Shown: one piece after another, positions 24,405 through 36,927 of the stretch
How positions within the stretch are numbered: position 1 is the stretch's first letter
Layout of the letters: each line of letters begins with the position of its first letter
Assembly: GCA_921293015.1 (NCBI GenBank)
Contig: OV121088.1
Location: forward strand, 19,071,645 to 19,135,644
Direction of reading: 5' to 3'
DNA length: 64,000 bases
Source: Phorcus lineatus
Lineage: Eukaryota > Mollusca > Gastropoda > Trochida > Trochidae
Made by a program: the position numbers and the translations under genes
Notes under the pieces: generated by a model
Seen by the model: the letters and a program-made list of their open reading frames with translations, nothing else
Told to the model about the DNA's origin: nothing
Database searches by the model: none

Positions 24405-26320
24405 TACGACATCCGGGTTGTCTGGACTAGTTAAAAATATAAATCTGATATTACGTATGTTTCTTCTTAGGTGAAGTTGTAACTAAACTTTGAAACACTT
24501 CATAAAGTGCTAAACAGTGTTACTGATATCTCTGCTCTCATACGAGTCGGCATACTTTTCATCTTGGGCGTGTGAATGCGGTATAATAATGCTTTTCTTT
24601 TCTAGACAATTTTTAAGACTCACTTATTGGAATGCTATATGTTGATAAGTTTGTCATTCTTTGGAATGTTGAAGACAATTCTTCATATATATGCTCGCTG
24701 ATCTATTAAACCGATGTATAACCGCTTGAAACTAATTTCAATGTTACAAACTAATTGCAAGAACTATAAAATCGTGGATTCATCCCTTAAAATACCTGTA
24801 GCTTCTTAAAGTCTATTGCTGACATTCTATAATTTTTATAGACATTTCTGCCTGGATGTTATAAAACGAGTAGGAGTTCATCCAGGTATCCGTGTTGATT
24901 CCAGAGAGCTATCTGAAAACATAATTTGAGAAGATATCCTCATTATAATAGTCCAACATCGTATAAGCACTACTTCAGGATGAAAACACTGCAAAATGAA
25001 GGAGATTCCTAAATCCTTTTTTCTTTATTTTACCTCTCTGTCCTTATTAAAGTTTACCCTTGAAACTAAATACTTGTGATTATTCAGCAAAATAAAATAT
25101 AAAATGCAGAAGGATTATATTGTTTGTATTACCCTAAGTGTATATTTCTAATTCAAAGAATGGTTTTTCAATTTAATCATATTCATATAAGTGAATCAAT
25201 ACCATGCGTAATGTAGGGTTGTTGAATAATGTGCTTATTACCTAAGTTGTAGAAAATGCGACCAATGTACTGATATCCCCACATTACATTAAAAGATTAA
25301 TAATTGCACATCATCAGAGCGATCAACATCGAGCTGCCCATGGTTATTATTTCGTTCTTATTATTGTTTCTTATATTTTTCTCGTTCAAAACCTACATTA
25401 AAAACACATTACTGACTATTTTGGTTCGTTGCTCTAGTTGATGTACTTGATTATGTGAGAGTCAATGACTGCCTCTAACCGACCGTGATGTACACACATT
25501 GATTTCCCCAGTGTTTGCCTTCTGGCACCCCAACCAATTGATGCCAACTTGATGAATCTTGCATGACTTGAGTGCTGATACCATCACAACATAGCAAAGT
25601 CGGCACTTTTCAAAGACAGAACAGTTTCACATAATAATCTAGGAGATAAAGAACGTCAATCATTTAGGTCATTACTGATGAACGGTGAGATTATCATTAA
25701 GCCTATATTGGTTCTAGTCTCAGTGTGTCTGAGACTCCGATTACCTTACCACAGGACACAAGTTAAGCCTTCCCAACAGCGCTGCCACTAGCAAACCGGC
25801 AGCTGTGCTCTTAAACTAATCTATGTACAGTCGTCGTGCAGGTGTTAAATCCGTCTCAGTCTGCGGAAATGCTTTCTCAAAAGCCCTAGTACACCGCAAG
25901 TTCACTGACCTCTTTTAGAGATAGTTATCTCTGGAGAGCTTTTTCGCAATAAAATTGTACGTGTCAGGGCACTAAAGCTTATCATAATTATGTTGAAAAG
26001 ATAATAAACTATAACAAATATTTCGTGAACAGTGTTTCATTCTGTGGTGAAATTACAGCCCGAGGGACATTTCAACTGTCAGCATGGACACAATTAAGAG
26101 GAAATAAACTTTAATGTTGATATAAATTGGTCATCTCCTGACTACGGTGACATTTGTAAATCCTAAATCACCGTTGTCTCGGGCAGAAAACTTACTTTTC
26201 GACTGTACCTTTTGAAATTATTATGAAATACGCAGTGACATTGTTAATATCTCAGTCTCAGTCTGCTGTAGTGAAAAACCTATCTTTTTGTAGTTCATTA
26301 AAACAAGAGTCTGTTCTGTG
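24405..26320. other. Non-coding spacer
   Basis: No repeat or gene recognised. It could hold upstream exons or introns of the Cys-rich frame at 26329, but none could be identified. Confidence 0.35.
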
Positions 26321-26328
26321 TGAGGAAT

Positions 26329-26445
26329 ATGCCTGACGTCTGTCAGAACTGTGACACCGACTACAACGGCTACACCTGCCTACAGTTCTGTCTGGAACAT
26401 GCGGCGCACAGTTTTCGCGTGGATCTGGATAAAAAGATCTACTAG
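26329..26445 (+). CDS. Cys-rich 38-residue ORF or terminal exon, function unknown
   Basis: ATG at 26329 opens a 38-codon frame with four cysteines spaced C-x2-C-x8-C-x3-C (VCQNCDTDYNGYTCLQFC) and a TAG stop at 26443. The base composition is clearly richer in GC than the AT-rich flanks, which is typical of a conserved coding exon. The frame is also open upstream to about 26300, and possible AG acceptors lie at 26293 and 26308, so it may be the last exon of a spliced gene. The pattern loosely recalls disulphide-rich secreted peptides, but no family is recognised and no signal peptide exon was found nearby. It could be chance. Confidence 0.35.
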   Translation: MPDVCQNCDTDYNGYTCLQFCLEHAAHSFRVDLDKKIY

Positions 26446-26747
26446 TTGGCGATCGCATTGCATGAGACTACATTGTGATTTGAAAACGGTCAAAACAGTC
26501 AAAGCAAAAGTTATATGTCTGATACAATTAAAGCTATTCATAATCAGAACAAGCCTATATAGGTAACGTTAGGCATTTTTAAAAATTCAATAGTTACATA
26601 AGTACATAAATGCACCCATTCAAACATATTTTCTGACCTACCAGTTTTATTGACATGTATGTAATATTATTCTCTTGAGTCAGATTGTCCTGTTTAGATT
26701 AAGTTTCATTGTTACATTCATTCAACAGATATTTTCACGAATTAGCT

Positions 26748-26855
26748 AAGGTGATGTGTGGTTTAACGCCTCTTTCCAAAGTATTTCACGCTATTTTTTG
26801 CAGGGAGAAAACCCGCAAGACCAGTGTGGCAATTCATTGCGATGAAACCTGCAAC
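26748..26855 (-). mobile_element. SINE copy C, fragment
   Basis: Matches only the tail half of the SINE family, minus orientation: AAGGTGATGTGTGGTTTAACGCC, GCAGGGAGAAAACCCGC and GCGATGAAACCTGCAA blocks. The tRNA-like head is missing. Confidence 0.6.
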
Positions 26856-27126
26856 CTTTCAACGTTTAATTTTAAACCAGGTAATTCTTTAACATTGAAT
26901 TTTGAACCGAGTTATTATTGGTAGGATTTTTTTTCATTCGTAATGTTATTTAATATAGCCTAACCCAGTTCAAACATGCAACTGATGATAAGAGTTTGGT
27001 TTATTTAAATCTGACGACTAGATAAATGAGAGCACACACTCGGTAAATTAAAACAAGATCTGGTGCTGGTGAACACTTAAATACAAATACAACATTCCCT
27101 TCCCTCAAGGTAAACGTCTGGTTCCA

Positions 27127-27577
27127 CACTCAGTACATTCTCTCCCTACAGAGGTAACTCCGTCATTAATTCCCATATAACCTCTGTTATCTTCTCGAGC
27201 TTCTGGCAGTTTCCCCTAGCGGCACAATATTACAACTAAAACTACCTGGCCATATTTCAGCCAATGAAAACACCGATTGCATGAACAACATATTTGTTGT
27301 TACACAGGCCTCTGCAATGATGCAGTCAAGTGTATGTGTTCTGCAAAGTAGAGTCAAAGTGCAAGGTGCGTATTCGAATGAATTTTTGTTTTTGGAAAGC
27401 TTACGGAAATACCTTAGAACATTTTAATGACAACTTATGAAACGGCGTCGGTGATTGCACAACTAACTTTGATTGCATCCAAACAGGTGTCTACATTTCT
27501 AGACCGAGAAAAGTTCGTATTATGGTAGAGGTTGTATAGGAATGTATGACGGAGCTACCTCTGCTGGGAGAGAATGC
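27127..27577. mobile_element. MITE with about 55-bp inverted ends
   Basis: CACTCAGTACATTCTCTCCC...GAGGTAACTCCGTCATTAA at 27127-27187 is matched inverted by TAGAGGTTGTATAGGAATG...GACGGAGCTACCTCTGCTGGG at about 27524-27577. SINE copy D starts immediately to the right. No frame and no sure target duplication. Confidence 0.6.
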
Positions 27578-27765
27578 ACGCAGTAAGGTTTGAGTGGAAT
27601 GCTTCAATGAATTTCAGTGCAGTACAATCCATGGTCCGCTAGTACCGTACCAGCGGATGCTCGCAGGTTTCTCCGCAATTAATAACCACATTTGTGTAGC
27701 GGGATTTCTCCCTGCGATATTAGCAGCCATGATATAAGTGAAATACTCTTGAAAGCTCTAAATCT
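27577..27765 (+). mobile_element. SINE copy D, head-truncated
   Basis: Plus orientation: CACGCAGTAAGGTTTGAG, GAATTTCAGTGCAGTACAATCCATGG, CAGCGGATGCTCGCAGGTTTC and TTTCTCCCTGCGATATTAGCAGCCATGATATAAGTGAAA follow the order of copy E from its residue 90 onward. Confidence 0.65.
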
Positions 27766-28313
27766 GAAAATCAACAAAATCAGAACATCTCTGACTGCAT
27801 TTCAAAAGTCCTGCATAACGCTGTCGAGGTCCACAATAAATTTCAATGTTTAGACTTAGAATTTGATTAGGTCGTCATGGAAACATCAGACCTACAGCCA
27901 TCAGCACAAACGCCCAAGAAGATTCTTGGTCCTTAGACCGTCGCCTTTTTCCAGTTAAAGCACCACCATGAGGTCGATTCTATTTTACCATCTTATTTTA
28001 ACATCATTAGCAAATCTTCAGTGGAATATTTAAAATCCTAGGATAAACTATAATAAATTTGGGCCTATTAGCACAAAACTACAATACTCAAGCAATGTTT
28101 CTTCATAAAATACATCTTAAAGAAACAGATACGGCCTCAATGAGACAATTTAATGGTCATTGTCCCTTCTGAGGTGGGGACTCCCTTGATTCAAAAGGAA
28201 AAAAAATTCTTGTCAAAAATGTCTTTGTCTATTCGATGATGGTTCAAATTCAAATACTGGACAAAATAAGTTAGGGATTTTGGAATTTTGATAAATGATA
28301 TTTCATCATTGTG

Positions 28314-28580
28314 TGGGGGCGGGATAGCGCAGTGGTTATCGCGTTCGGCTTCGGATCAAGTGGTCCCGCTAGGGGCTCGGCAACTTGTCTGCCGTAGAGA
28401 ACTGTTCTACACGCAGTAAGGTTTGGATGCAATGCTACACTGAGTTTCAGCTCAGTACCACCCATGATATGCTAGTTCCAGCCGATGCTCGCAGATTTCA
28501 CCGCAATTCTTAGCCACAATGGTGTTGCAAGCTTTCTCCCTGTAATATTACTAGCAGCCGCGATATGAGTGAAAATATAT
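28314..28580 (+). mobile_element. SINE copy E, full length with tRNA-like promoter
   Basis: TGGGGGCGGGATAGCGCAGTGG followed by TTATCGCGTTCGGCTTCGG looks like a tRNA-derived head; TAGCGCAGTGG fits an RNA polymerase III A box. A recognisable B box is weak here but visible in copy A (GGTTTCGAATCCC). The body runs through GTAGAGAACTGTTCTACACGC, CAGTACCACCCATG and CTTTCTCCCTGTAATATTAC. It defines the family to which copies A-D belong. Confidence 0.75.
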
Positions 28581-28589
28581 ATCTCCATA

Positions 28590-30375
28590 TCGGAGATGTA
28601 TCAATAAAAAAATGAGAGGTTAGTGCACCATGCTCTGCTTGTTTACATAAATAAAAGAGTTTTTAGGGGGTAATTTCAAGTAAAACTTTTCCAGTACAGT
28701 AAAACTAGTTGAATTTATTTCAAGGTAAGTTTGACTCAGGCGAAGTGAATAATCAGAACTAAACATTAGCCTGGAGTCTGTGAAAAGAGTTTTAAAATCT
28801 ATAAAATATAGACATATATTAATGTTATTCTCTTCATGAATATTTAACTGTCAAATAAGTGTTTGACAAAGGTGAAACAATCTAATGAAAATTACCCTAT
28901 ATAGACAGACAATCGCCATGTCTATATAAGATATTAGAAACATAACCAACAAGTGGAACATTCTAACTTATTCTTCGAGTTTGTATTGCTAGATATATGA
29001 TAATGATAATTTGGTCAGACTAGTTACTTCATCTGATTTGTTAACACTGAACTTGTCAAAATGTATACCTAATAAGTTTAATCAATGTCTTCTTATTTGA
29101 ACTTCCGAAATTAGCATTGCCAGTTTTTAATTATTCTTTACAGACTGTTATCACTATCATCAAACCATACACTCTTTTAATTATATGATTCTGCAAACCA
29201 TCTATAAGAATATTTTCAGGTTTACACTCTTATCAAATATTATATTGAAAGAAAATGTGTAAAGTCATTAATTTTGATGCATAAATAAAACATAAAAAAT
29301 ATATCTGCAAATTATTGATGAGTTTCAGATGTAAAAACTGTACTGACATTGGGCAAATAAAGCAGCATGGAAAATAGACATGATTTTTTAAAAATTGAAT
29401 GATGATGAAAGTTAAATAATTGTTTTCTCATATATTAAAGAAATTCTTTTAGATACTTTAGAAAATAGTTTAAAATTAATCTGACCGTATCTGAGCTGTA
29501 TAATACAGTCCTATTATATATACACTCGTATGTGACAATCTCTATACCAATAATTATATATAGGTACTTATGAGAGTTTTAGGCATTATTCATTTAATGA
29601 ATTTAAATTATTTCAAACATTTCCTTTTGCATAAATGTTTACTGAATTGAATTAATTAAATTTTCTCTTCATCAAATGGTAATAGTATAAAAAAAAACAC
29701 ATATCACATTCTCCGTAAGAATTGAGAAGCTATATAGCTATTGATAGTTATGACAAGTTTCATGAGTAAAAACAATTATATCTACTCTAAATACAGCTAA
29801 TTTTCAGTCACTGAAGGACTGATTTATCCAAAATTCATTTTTATAATTATTAAAACAGTCAAAATATTACATGATAAAACAATATAAAGGGAGATAACTG
29901 ACATGTTAATCCGTGTCTACCACTTCCCACGTGATTAAATTCATTGATTCATAATGAAGATTGTTTTTTTTACTGATGCTTGATTTAATTCAGCAAAAAA
30001 CAACTTTAAAATTTTAGAAGAGATCAGTCTGCGAGATGAAAATTATGTGATGATCCAGTCCATGTTGCTATAAATAGGCAGTGAACGCACACATAATTCT
30101 GAACCACAGCTTTTTAAGATTTTTTCAGGGTCATATCCTTTCAGTAAATATTCCAACATCTGAGTCATTAACCAGCAGTTCTTAGAAATGAAAAATACAT
30201 AAAACCATCATTAGCAAATTTATTGTTGCTCGGTTTCACAACATAGAATTCAGGCCCATTGACGCGACAGAGTACCTGTTTTATTTTGTTCGCGATTATG
30301 TAGTTATAGAAACGATAGACTGTATTTCAATATTTCAATATGACCGTAGTCGTCGGCAGAATAACGTACTGGACG
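28590..30375. mobile_element. Copy 2 of the 19985-22528 element, ends lost
   Basis: From CATCGGAGATGTATCAATAAA to GACCGTAGTCGTCGGCAGAATA the sequence follows copy 1 (20247-22429) with many substitutions and indels. It lacks both terminal inverted repeats: its left end begins where SINE copy E stops and the right end runs into unrelated sequence. It is an old copy. Confidence 0.75.
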
Positions 30376-30639
30376 TACGTCGAATAAACGTATTCCTAAA
30401 CCGGGAAGGGATCATACAGACCCTTCCAATTATCGTCCTACAGCCTTTACTAGTTGCGTATGCAAAGCTACGGTACTGATGATCGATCAACAGTCGTCTT
30501 GTTTGGTACTTGTAAACCCAAATATTACTTACTGATATCATATGAAAACAACGAAGTACCACTCATCATCTTGTTCGTTTGGAAACTTTTATTTGGGATA
30601 CATTTATAAACAAACAACATACAATATTTAACTTCCGAT

Positions 30640-31800
30640 TTGAAAAAAGCATATGACAAAACTTGGAAACTTGGAAATTTGCATTCGAGATGGTATATGT
30701 TATGTATTTATATGAAAGTTTTAAAATGATCATCAATTCAAGGTCTGTGTGGGTTCAACCCTTTCTGACTTTTTTTTATCAAGAAATTGGTGTGCTAAAA
30801 GGAGGTATTTTATCAGTCACACTATTATGCATTAGAATAAATAGCTTAGCTAAAGTTTTGAATGATCATACTGATGGTTCACTTTTTGTTAATAGCTTTG
30901 GAGTCTTAAGCCGAGGCAAGAATATGCCATTAACTGAACGGCACTTATATAGCTTTGTCACAATAACATTCTTAAATGATCGTAGGAAAACGGCTTTAAA
31001 TTTTCTAAAGCTAAAATATACTGAGTACATTTCTGCTATATGCAAAATGCACAATGATCCAGAGCTTTTTCTGGATAAAACTGTTATTATGGTCTTTCCA
31101 GAGACCAAATTTCTTAGTAGCACTTTTGATAGTAAACTCTCAATTATTCCACATATAAAACTCTAAAAATATAAAGCTAAACGTTTAAAAGCATTAGACC
31201 TTCTAAAAGTCGTTTCAAATGCTTAACTAATTCAAAATCGATCACCCACCCACTCAAAACCTGATTGGTAATCCATTATAATTGCATCATCCCGTCAAAA
31301 TGCTAAATTCAATTCCACCATTAGGGTCTCGCACTCTATCTTGGGGTCTTCAGAATTTCGACCGTTCAAGAGCCTTTAGGTCGAGGCTGATGAGCAATCT
31401 CTTGCAGATCGGCGTATCACGTTAGCACTGCAATACATAACTAAGCTCAAATCGAACCCTTCAAATCCAGGTTACAACTGCGTATTCAAGCCTGCGTATC
31501 AGCAGTTGTATTATTCAAAACCCAAAAAAGCAATTCCACCTCGCGTTATCCATATGCAAAAACATGTTGAAGATTTGCTGGCCACTCCACCATGACAGTT
31601 GGTCAAGCCCTTTATCGATCTCAGCTTAACCATTAAAAAAAAATACGGCAGCAATCAACGTATAATCCTGCAGGCGTTCAACGAACTACGAAACCAATTT
31701 ATACCGATGGTTCTCAGAATGGCAGCAACTGTCATACATTCTACATCTTTGAAGCATCTTAAAGGCCATCTTAAAGGCCATTCAGCACATTAAAAGTTCA
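30640..31800 (+). pseudogene. Jockey-like LINE reverse-transcriptase remnant
   Basis: Plus-strand pieces follow the order of a Jockey-type reverse transcriptase: a DLKKAYDKTWK block (about 30640-30660), an EIGVLKGGILSVTL block at about 30783 in place of the usual VPQGS..SVTL, then FVNSFG at about 30885 where the catalytic F-V-D-D is expected, and ETKFLSSTFDSKLS at about 31100. C-terminal blocks (KALDLLKVVSN, ALQYITKLKSNPSNPGYNCVF, AIPPRV) continue in shifted frames to about 31560. Loss of both catalytic Asp residues and several frameshifts make it dead. Confidence 0.75.
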
Positions 31801-32129
31801 TCTTCTAATAACTATATGTAATATTTTCAGATTCTCTCTTGCTTGCAAGCACTCAAAAATTGTAAAAGTGATCACCCCATAATCAGGGATATCTGATATG
31901 TTCATAATACTTTTCTCCAATGCGACATCGTCTTTTGCTAACTTCTTAGCCATATGGGTATAAGAGGCAACAATAAAGCTGATTCAGCGGCTTAACAAAA
32001 GTTCCATTTAAAGATTCCAAACCTGCTATCAAATCTTATATCAAATGGGTGTTGGCGGTCCCATCTTCATGCACTCCAACCTAATTTAGGGCATCTTTAT
32101 CTTCTTTTACCCGGCAGGAAGCATGTGTT

Positions 32130-33300
32130 TTGTGAAGATGTCGCATCGGACACACCATCTCAATGGTCAATGCTCTCAGAAACATCATTACAAAAACTAC
32201 ATAAATCATTATCGACAAGATTCATTTTTAACAATTCCTTTTTAGTGTAAATAATTATTTGCAGAAATCTGTATTGAAAATCAATCAGTTTAACATCTTT
32301 CAATCCATATCTATATGAATTAAAAATACTATCCCAGTCAAACTCACAATCTTTAAAAATCGTTTCCCACTTTTTACTAAAATCAAGTTTTGTATATTTG
32401 AAAATCAGCTTATCATGAAAAATCTTGATCCTTTTGTAGATTTAAGGATATTTCTTTGGTTAATATTGGTGTACAAATCATTGGTAGGAATATTTCTTGT
32501 ACGTTTTATATGATATTTCCAACAGCTGGGTAAGATGTACAGTAAATACTTAAAGTCAAGTGTTGTACCACTTATCTTATTTTAATTGTAATTTATCAAA
32601 TGGCATAAATCCATGTTCATCACATAGGTCTTTAACTGCCCATAAACCTTTTTTGGCCCAGTTTCTGATAATATGATTGGAGTTTTTATAGTTATGGTTA
32701 GGTCATAGTGGTTCTGCCAGAAATTCATCAACATTGTTCCCTTCAACAGTTAGCTTCTTACAATAATTAATCCATGCTTTTAAGAATCATTCCAAAAAGT
32801 GTTTTTAATAACAAAATTTTTGTTTATATTTGCCCAATATTTAAAAATATTGTTAAATGAAATATTACAAGGGTTATTATCGAATGATTTTTTTACAATA
32901 AAATCTGAGGGTAGATAATTTTAGGGCCTCAATAAATAGTTTTATATCAACCATACCCAAACCCCCTTCTGTCTTTAATCTTTTTAAAGTGCTTCTTTTT
33001 ATCTTATTTTTCTTGTCATTCCATATGAATCTGAAAAAAGATCTTCTCAAGAGAATTTATAAAGTCGTCAGGAAGGTTTGGCAATGAAGTGAAAATATGC
33101 ACTATTTTTGAGAGGGCTAATGTTTTAATGACCGTGATTTTTCCTAATAATGTTAGATTTCTCTTTCTCCATATTGCAAGTAATCTGTTTATTTCTTCCA
33201 GCTTTTTCCTTGGATTGATTACCCACAGTTCAGACAAATTTGGGGTACATTTTATTCCTAGAACTTCAAACTTCAATGTTTCAAAAATAGCAATATAGGC
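32130..33300 (-). pseudogene. Tx1-like LINE, 3' part of ORF2
   Basis: Minus strand. The best segment (33016-33276) reads LWVINPRKKLEEINRLLAIW, then a TLLGKITVIKTLALSKIVHI block, the connection domain also seen in the LINE at 644-2880. Downstream, in broken frames, an FWNDS block (about 32800) and a C-terminal CSFCNDVSESIDH cysteine-histidine block (about 32165) can be read. The reverse-transcriptase catalytic region is missing; the sequence stops where the plus-strand LINE at 33304 begins, so that insertion or a deletion removed it. Confidence 0.75.
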
Positions 33301-33303
33301 ATA

Positions 33304-33564
33304 TCAAATGACCTTACGCAGAAGCAGAGGTCAATCATCGCGGATGGACGTAGTCGTGGTCTTATTGCATTTTTCAAAAATGGAAAACTCATAACAAGAC
33401 AAATGAATGAAAATGAACATACAAGCACCCAAACGAAGTTTCCGATACATAGAACGACGGCTACTAGGACGAAGACACGGGATGGGCAACAAGAGGCGAT
33501 ACGTGCAAGTCTCGGTGTTGGTGCTGAAGCACAGACTCCATCCACTACGATTCCTGTTGAATAG
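33304..33564 (+). pseudogene. LINE upstream frame (ORF1-like tail), truncated at 5' end
   Basis: An open frame runs from 33304 to a TAG at 33562-33564 and reads a SIIADGRSRGLIAFFKNGKL block. Similar blocks occur just before the endonuclease in related invertebrate LINEs. It is in the same frame as the downstream ORF2, so the two are separated only by this TAG. Whether the TAG is the natural ORF1 stop, a readthrough site or a later mutation cannot be decided from one copy. The 5' part of the element is missing. Confidence 0.55.
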
Positions 33565-36500
33565 GGGTGTGGCCAGGGCCTAGAACAACTTGACTCAATC
33601 TCCTATAACGTATCAGATGAGTACTCATTTTCTTATTTCCTCAATATTCTTTCTTGGAATGTAAATGGTATATCCTCAAAATTAGAGGACCCAGATTTTT
33701 TATCCTATCTAAAAAAAATTCAAATAATCTTCCTATACGAGACGTTTCGAAATAGTATTAATGCTATTCCTGAATTGTCGAATTTTACACATTACATTGC
33801 GAAAGCAACAAAAACTGCCAGACATGGGAGATTGTCTGGAGGAGTTTACGCTTTCGTACATCACAAATTATCTAAATTCTGTTATAGACTAAATTTGGAC
33901 ATTGATAATCTCATTGCTTTTCGCTTGTCTAAACAGATATTGCAAAGTAAAAAAGATGTTATTTTGATAGGTCTCTATGTACCACCTGAGGGGTCAGCAT
34001 ACTACACATCGTCTGGGAAACAAATGAGTATTGAACTACTTGATCAGTGGCTCTCAGAACACCTGGACATTCTGTCTGACTGTCATGTATTCATAACCGG
34101 TGATCTGAACTCGAGAGTCGGGACAGGTAACGATCCTCCAGAACCACCTCTTGAATTCCTAGGAGATGTGTTCCCTGATGAAGAGTTTGTACCTCTTGAC
34201 AAGAGACAATCCTGTGATAAGTCAACCAATAGATTTGGTAGAAAGCTATTAGACATGTGTTTTACATACAAGTTGTATATGCTGAACGGTCGCATAAAGG
34301 GAGATAAGACCGGCGAGTTCACGTTTATATCTAATCAGGGTTCTTCTGTAAATGATTATTGTATTGCCAACATTGAGGCTTTCGAAGTGATCGAATCGTT
34401 CCAAATAGATTCCCGAGTAGAATCAGATCATATGCCTCTAAAGACCCAACTTAAAAGTTTTGAACATGAAGGTCTTCAAAACGATAATAAGAAAGCCGAT
34501 AGTAACATCGCTGATAGAATAGTTTGGAACCATAGCAAGACGGCCGTGTACACTGAAAGCATTATCAACGATGCTGACACTTTTGCCGAAGCAACAAAAT
34601 TGATAGAGGCAGACGTTGACAATGCTTTGGATTTATTTGTAAAAACTGTTCTTAACGCAGCTGACTGTATGAAAGCAAGTAAGAAACGGAATATTCCGTC
34701 TGGTTTCTATGATAAATCATGTAAAAGTAATAAATTCTATACTCGCAAAACACTGCGGCAGTATCAGAGGAACAAATCTGAAGTAAACAGGCGTAACTAA
34801 TGCAAACAAAGAAACTTATATAAGGGTATTTGTAGGCGAGCGAAACTGTCCTACCAGCGCAACAAAGCAGACGCTTTAAAACAAGCAACCGATAACCCAA
34901 AGGCTTTTTGGCGTATACTGAGAAATATATCTCCTATGCGCCAATCAAGTCCGAATATAGGTAATGATAAATGGTATAGTCACTTTAGTGGTCTATTTAC
35001 AAGTTACGATACAACTCTGTATGAAAAACCAGAACAGGAGGAAGAACTAGACTTAGATGAAATTGATACACTTCTTTTGGAGTACCCTATTGAGTCGGAA
35101 GAAATATCTAAGGCCTTAAATCATATCAAAAATGGTAAATCAGCTGGTATAGATGGTATACTAACTGAAATGATCAAAGTGAACTCCTTTTATTTTATGC
35201 CATTTTTTAAATCACTCTTTAATAAAATATATGATACGGGAATATTCCCTAAATGCTGGACACAATCTATCATTGTGCCAATACACAAGAAAGGAGATGT
35301 AAATAACCCTGACAACTACAGAGGTATATCGTTGCTCAGTGTTCTGAGTAAGATATATACTTGTGTGCTGAATAATAGACTTAAAGTTTGGTCAGATTTG
35401 AAAGATAAAGTTCCTGAAGCACAGGCTGGATTCAGATCTGGCTACTCCACAACTGATCACATGTTCGCTCTCCATTCTATTGTTGAGAAATGTTTTATGA
35501 AAAAGAAAAGAAAACTCTATGTAGCCTTTATTGATTTTAAGAAGGCGTTTGACTACGTGGACAGAAAGCGTCTGTGGGGTTGCCTTACGCAAAACGGGTT
35601 AGGGGGGAAAATGTTGTCAGCATTAAAATCTATTTATGAATCGGTACAAGCGTGTGTAAAATGCTCTCCCTCAGATTTTACCCGTTTATTTGATTGCCCA
35701 AACGGAGTGCGGCAAGGATGTATTCTTAGCCCATTGTTATTCTCATTTTTCATTGGTGAATTGTCTAAATCTATAAACTTGGCTGGTAAACACGGGGCAC
35801 AATTATTCCCAGACCTGTATGAAATATTCTTACTTCTATTTGCAGATGGTGTCATTCTTGTGTCTGAATCGATAGGTGGCCTTCAAAACCAATTAAATAT
35901 CCTTGAATCATTCTCAGACAATTGGGGGCTAACTGTAAACCTTGATAAAACACAAATTATTGTTTTCAGAAAAGGGGGCATCCTTGCAAATATGGAACGG
36001 TGGTTCTATAAAGGAAACATGATCGCCACTGCAAATAGCTATAAATATTTAGGGATTTGGTTTTCAAGTAATTTAAAAATGACAACTTGTATTACAGATT
36101 TGGCAAGCCGGGGTAAAAGAGCGATGATGGAAATCATTGTGAAGCTAAACAAGATTGGAATGATCGATCCGAAAATATATTTTAAAATCTTTGATTCACA
36201 GGTATTGCCAATATTATTATATAGATGTGAAATTTGGGGAGTAAAACAATATGAATTACTTGAAAGGGTCCATCTGTTAGCCTGCAAGAGATTTTTACGT
36301 GTAGGAATGCAAACCCCAAATAATATTGTGTATGGCGAATGTGGGCGTTTTCCAATTTATATAAACGCTTTTTTACGTGTTTTACGGTACTGGGTCAAAT
36401 TGCTTAAGAGCGAAAACAGAATACCGAAGAAAGCATATAACATGCTGTTGTATTATGATAACATCGGAAAAACTAGTTGGGTGTCATTTACAAAAAATAT

Positions 36501-36927
36501 CTTGTTTTCCCACGGGTTTGGATACGTATGGGTGAACCAATCCGTTGGTGATGAATTTGCGTTTTTTCAACTATTTAAAGACTCCTTGATAAATGAATTT
36601 TATCAGAGTTGGATGTCTTCTTTAAATGATAGCTCCAGATTCGTTATGTACAGAGAATATAAATTCACGTTTGAGCTCGAAAGATACCTATACCTCATTG
36701 TTGAAAAGAAGGTGCGCATAATTCATACCAAATTTAGATGTAATCTCCTGCCACTTAATTATAATAAGGGCAGGTGGAATTCAGTTGGATATGTTTTACG
36801 TTTATGTCCCATCTGTAATATTGACATCGAGAATGAGTACCATTTCTCTCTCGTGTGTCACTTTTATAAGGATCTGCGAATTAAATTTCTTCCTGAATAT
36901 TTTTTATTTCACCGTCTATGCAAATAG
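33565..36927 (+). pseudogene. Near-intact non-LTR retrotransposon ORF2 (endonuclease + reverse transcriptase)
   Basis: One continuous frame of about 1,120 codons interrupted by a single in-frame TAA at 34798-34800. The apurinic-type endonuclease shows SWNVNG (about 33655), GDLNSRVG (about 34100) and SDHMPL (about 34426). The reverse transcriptase shows GKSAGIDG (about 35137), VPIHKKGD..NYRGISLLS (about 35275-35340), FIDFKKAFDYVD (about 35528), VRQGCILSPLLF (about 35707) and FADG at about 35838. The expected catalytic motif is FADD, so the second Asp is replaced by Gly. A C-terminal C-x2-C-x9-H-x4-C cluster (CPICNIDIENEYHF, about 36806) is probably a nucleic-acid-binding knuckle. The clade is CR1/Jockey-like and uncertain. 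The copy is young but inactive. Confidence 0.88.

Noticed and set aside
28314-28400. tRNA gene
   Set aside because: Only an A-box-like head of a SINE; no complete cloverleaf could be drawn and copies are dispersed.
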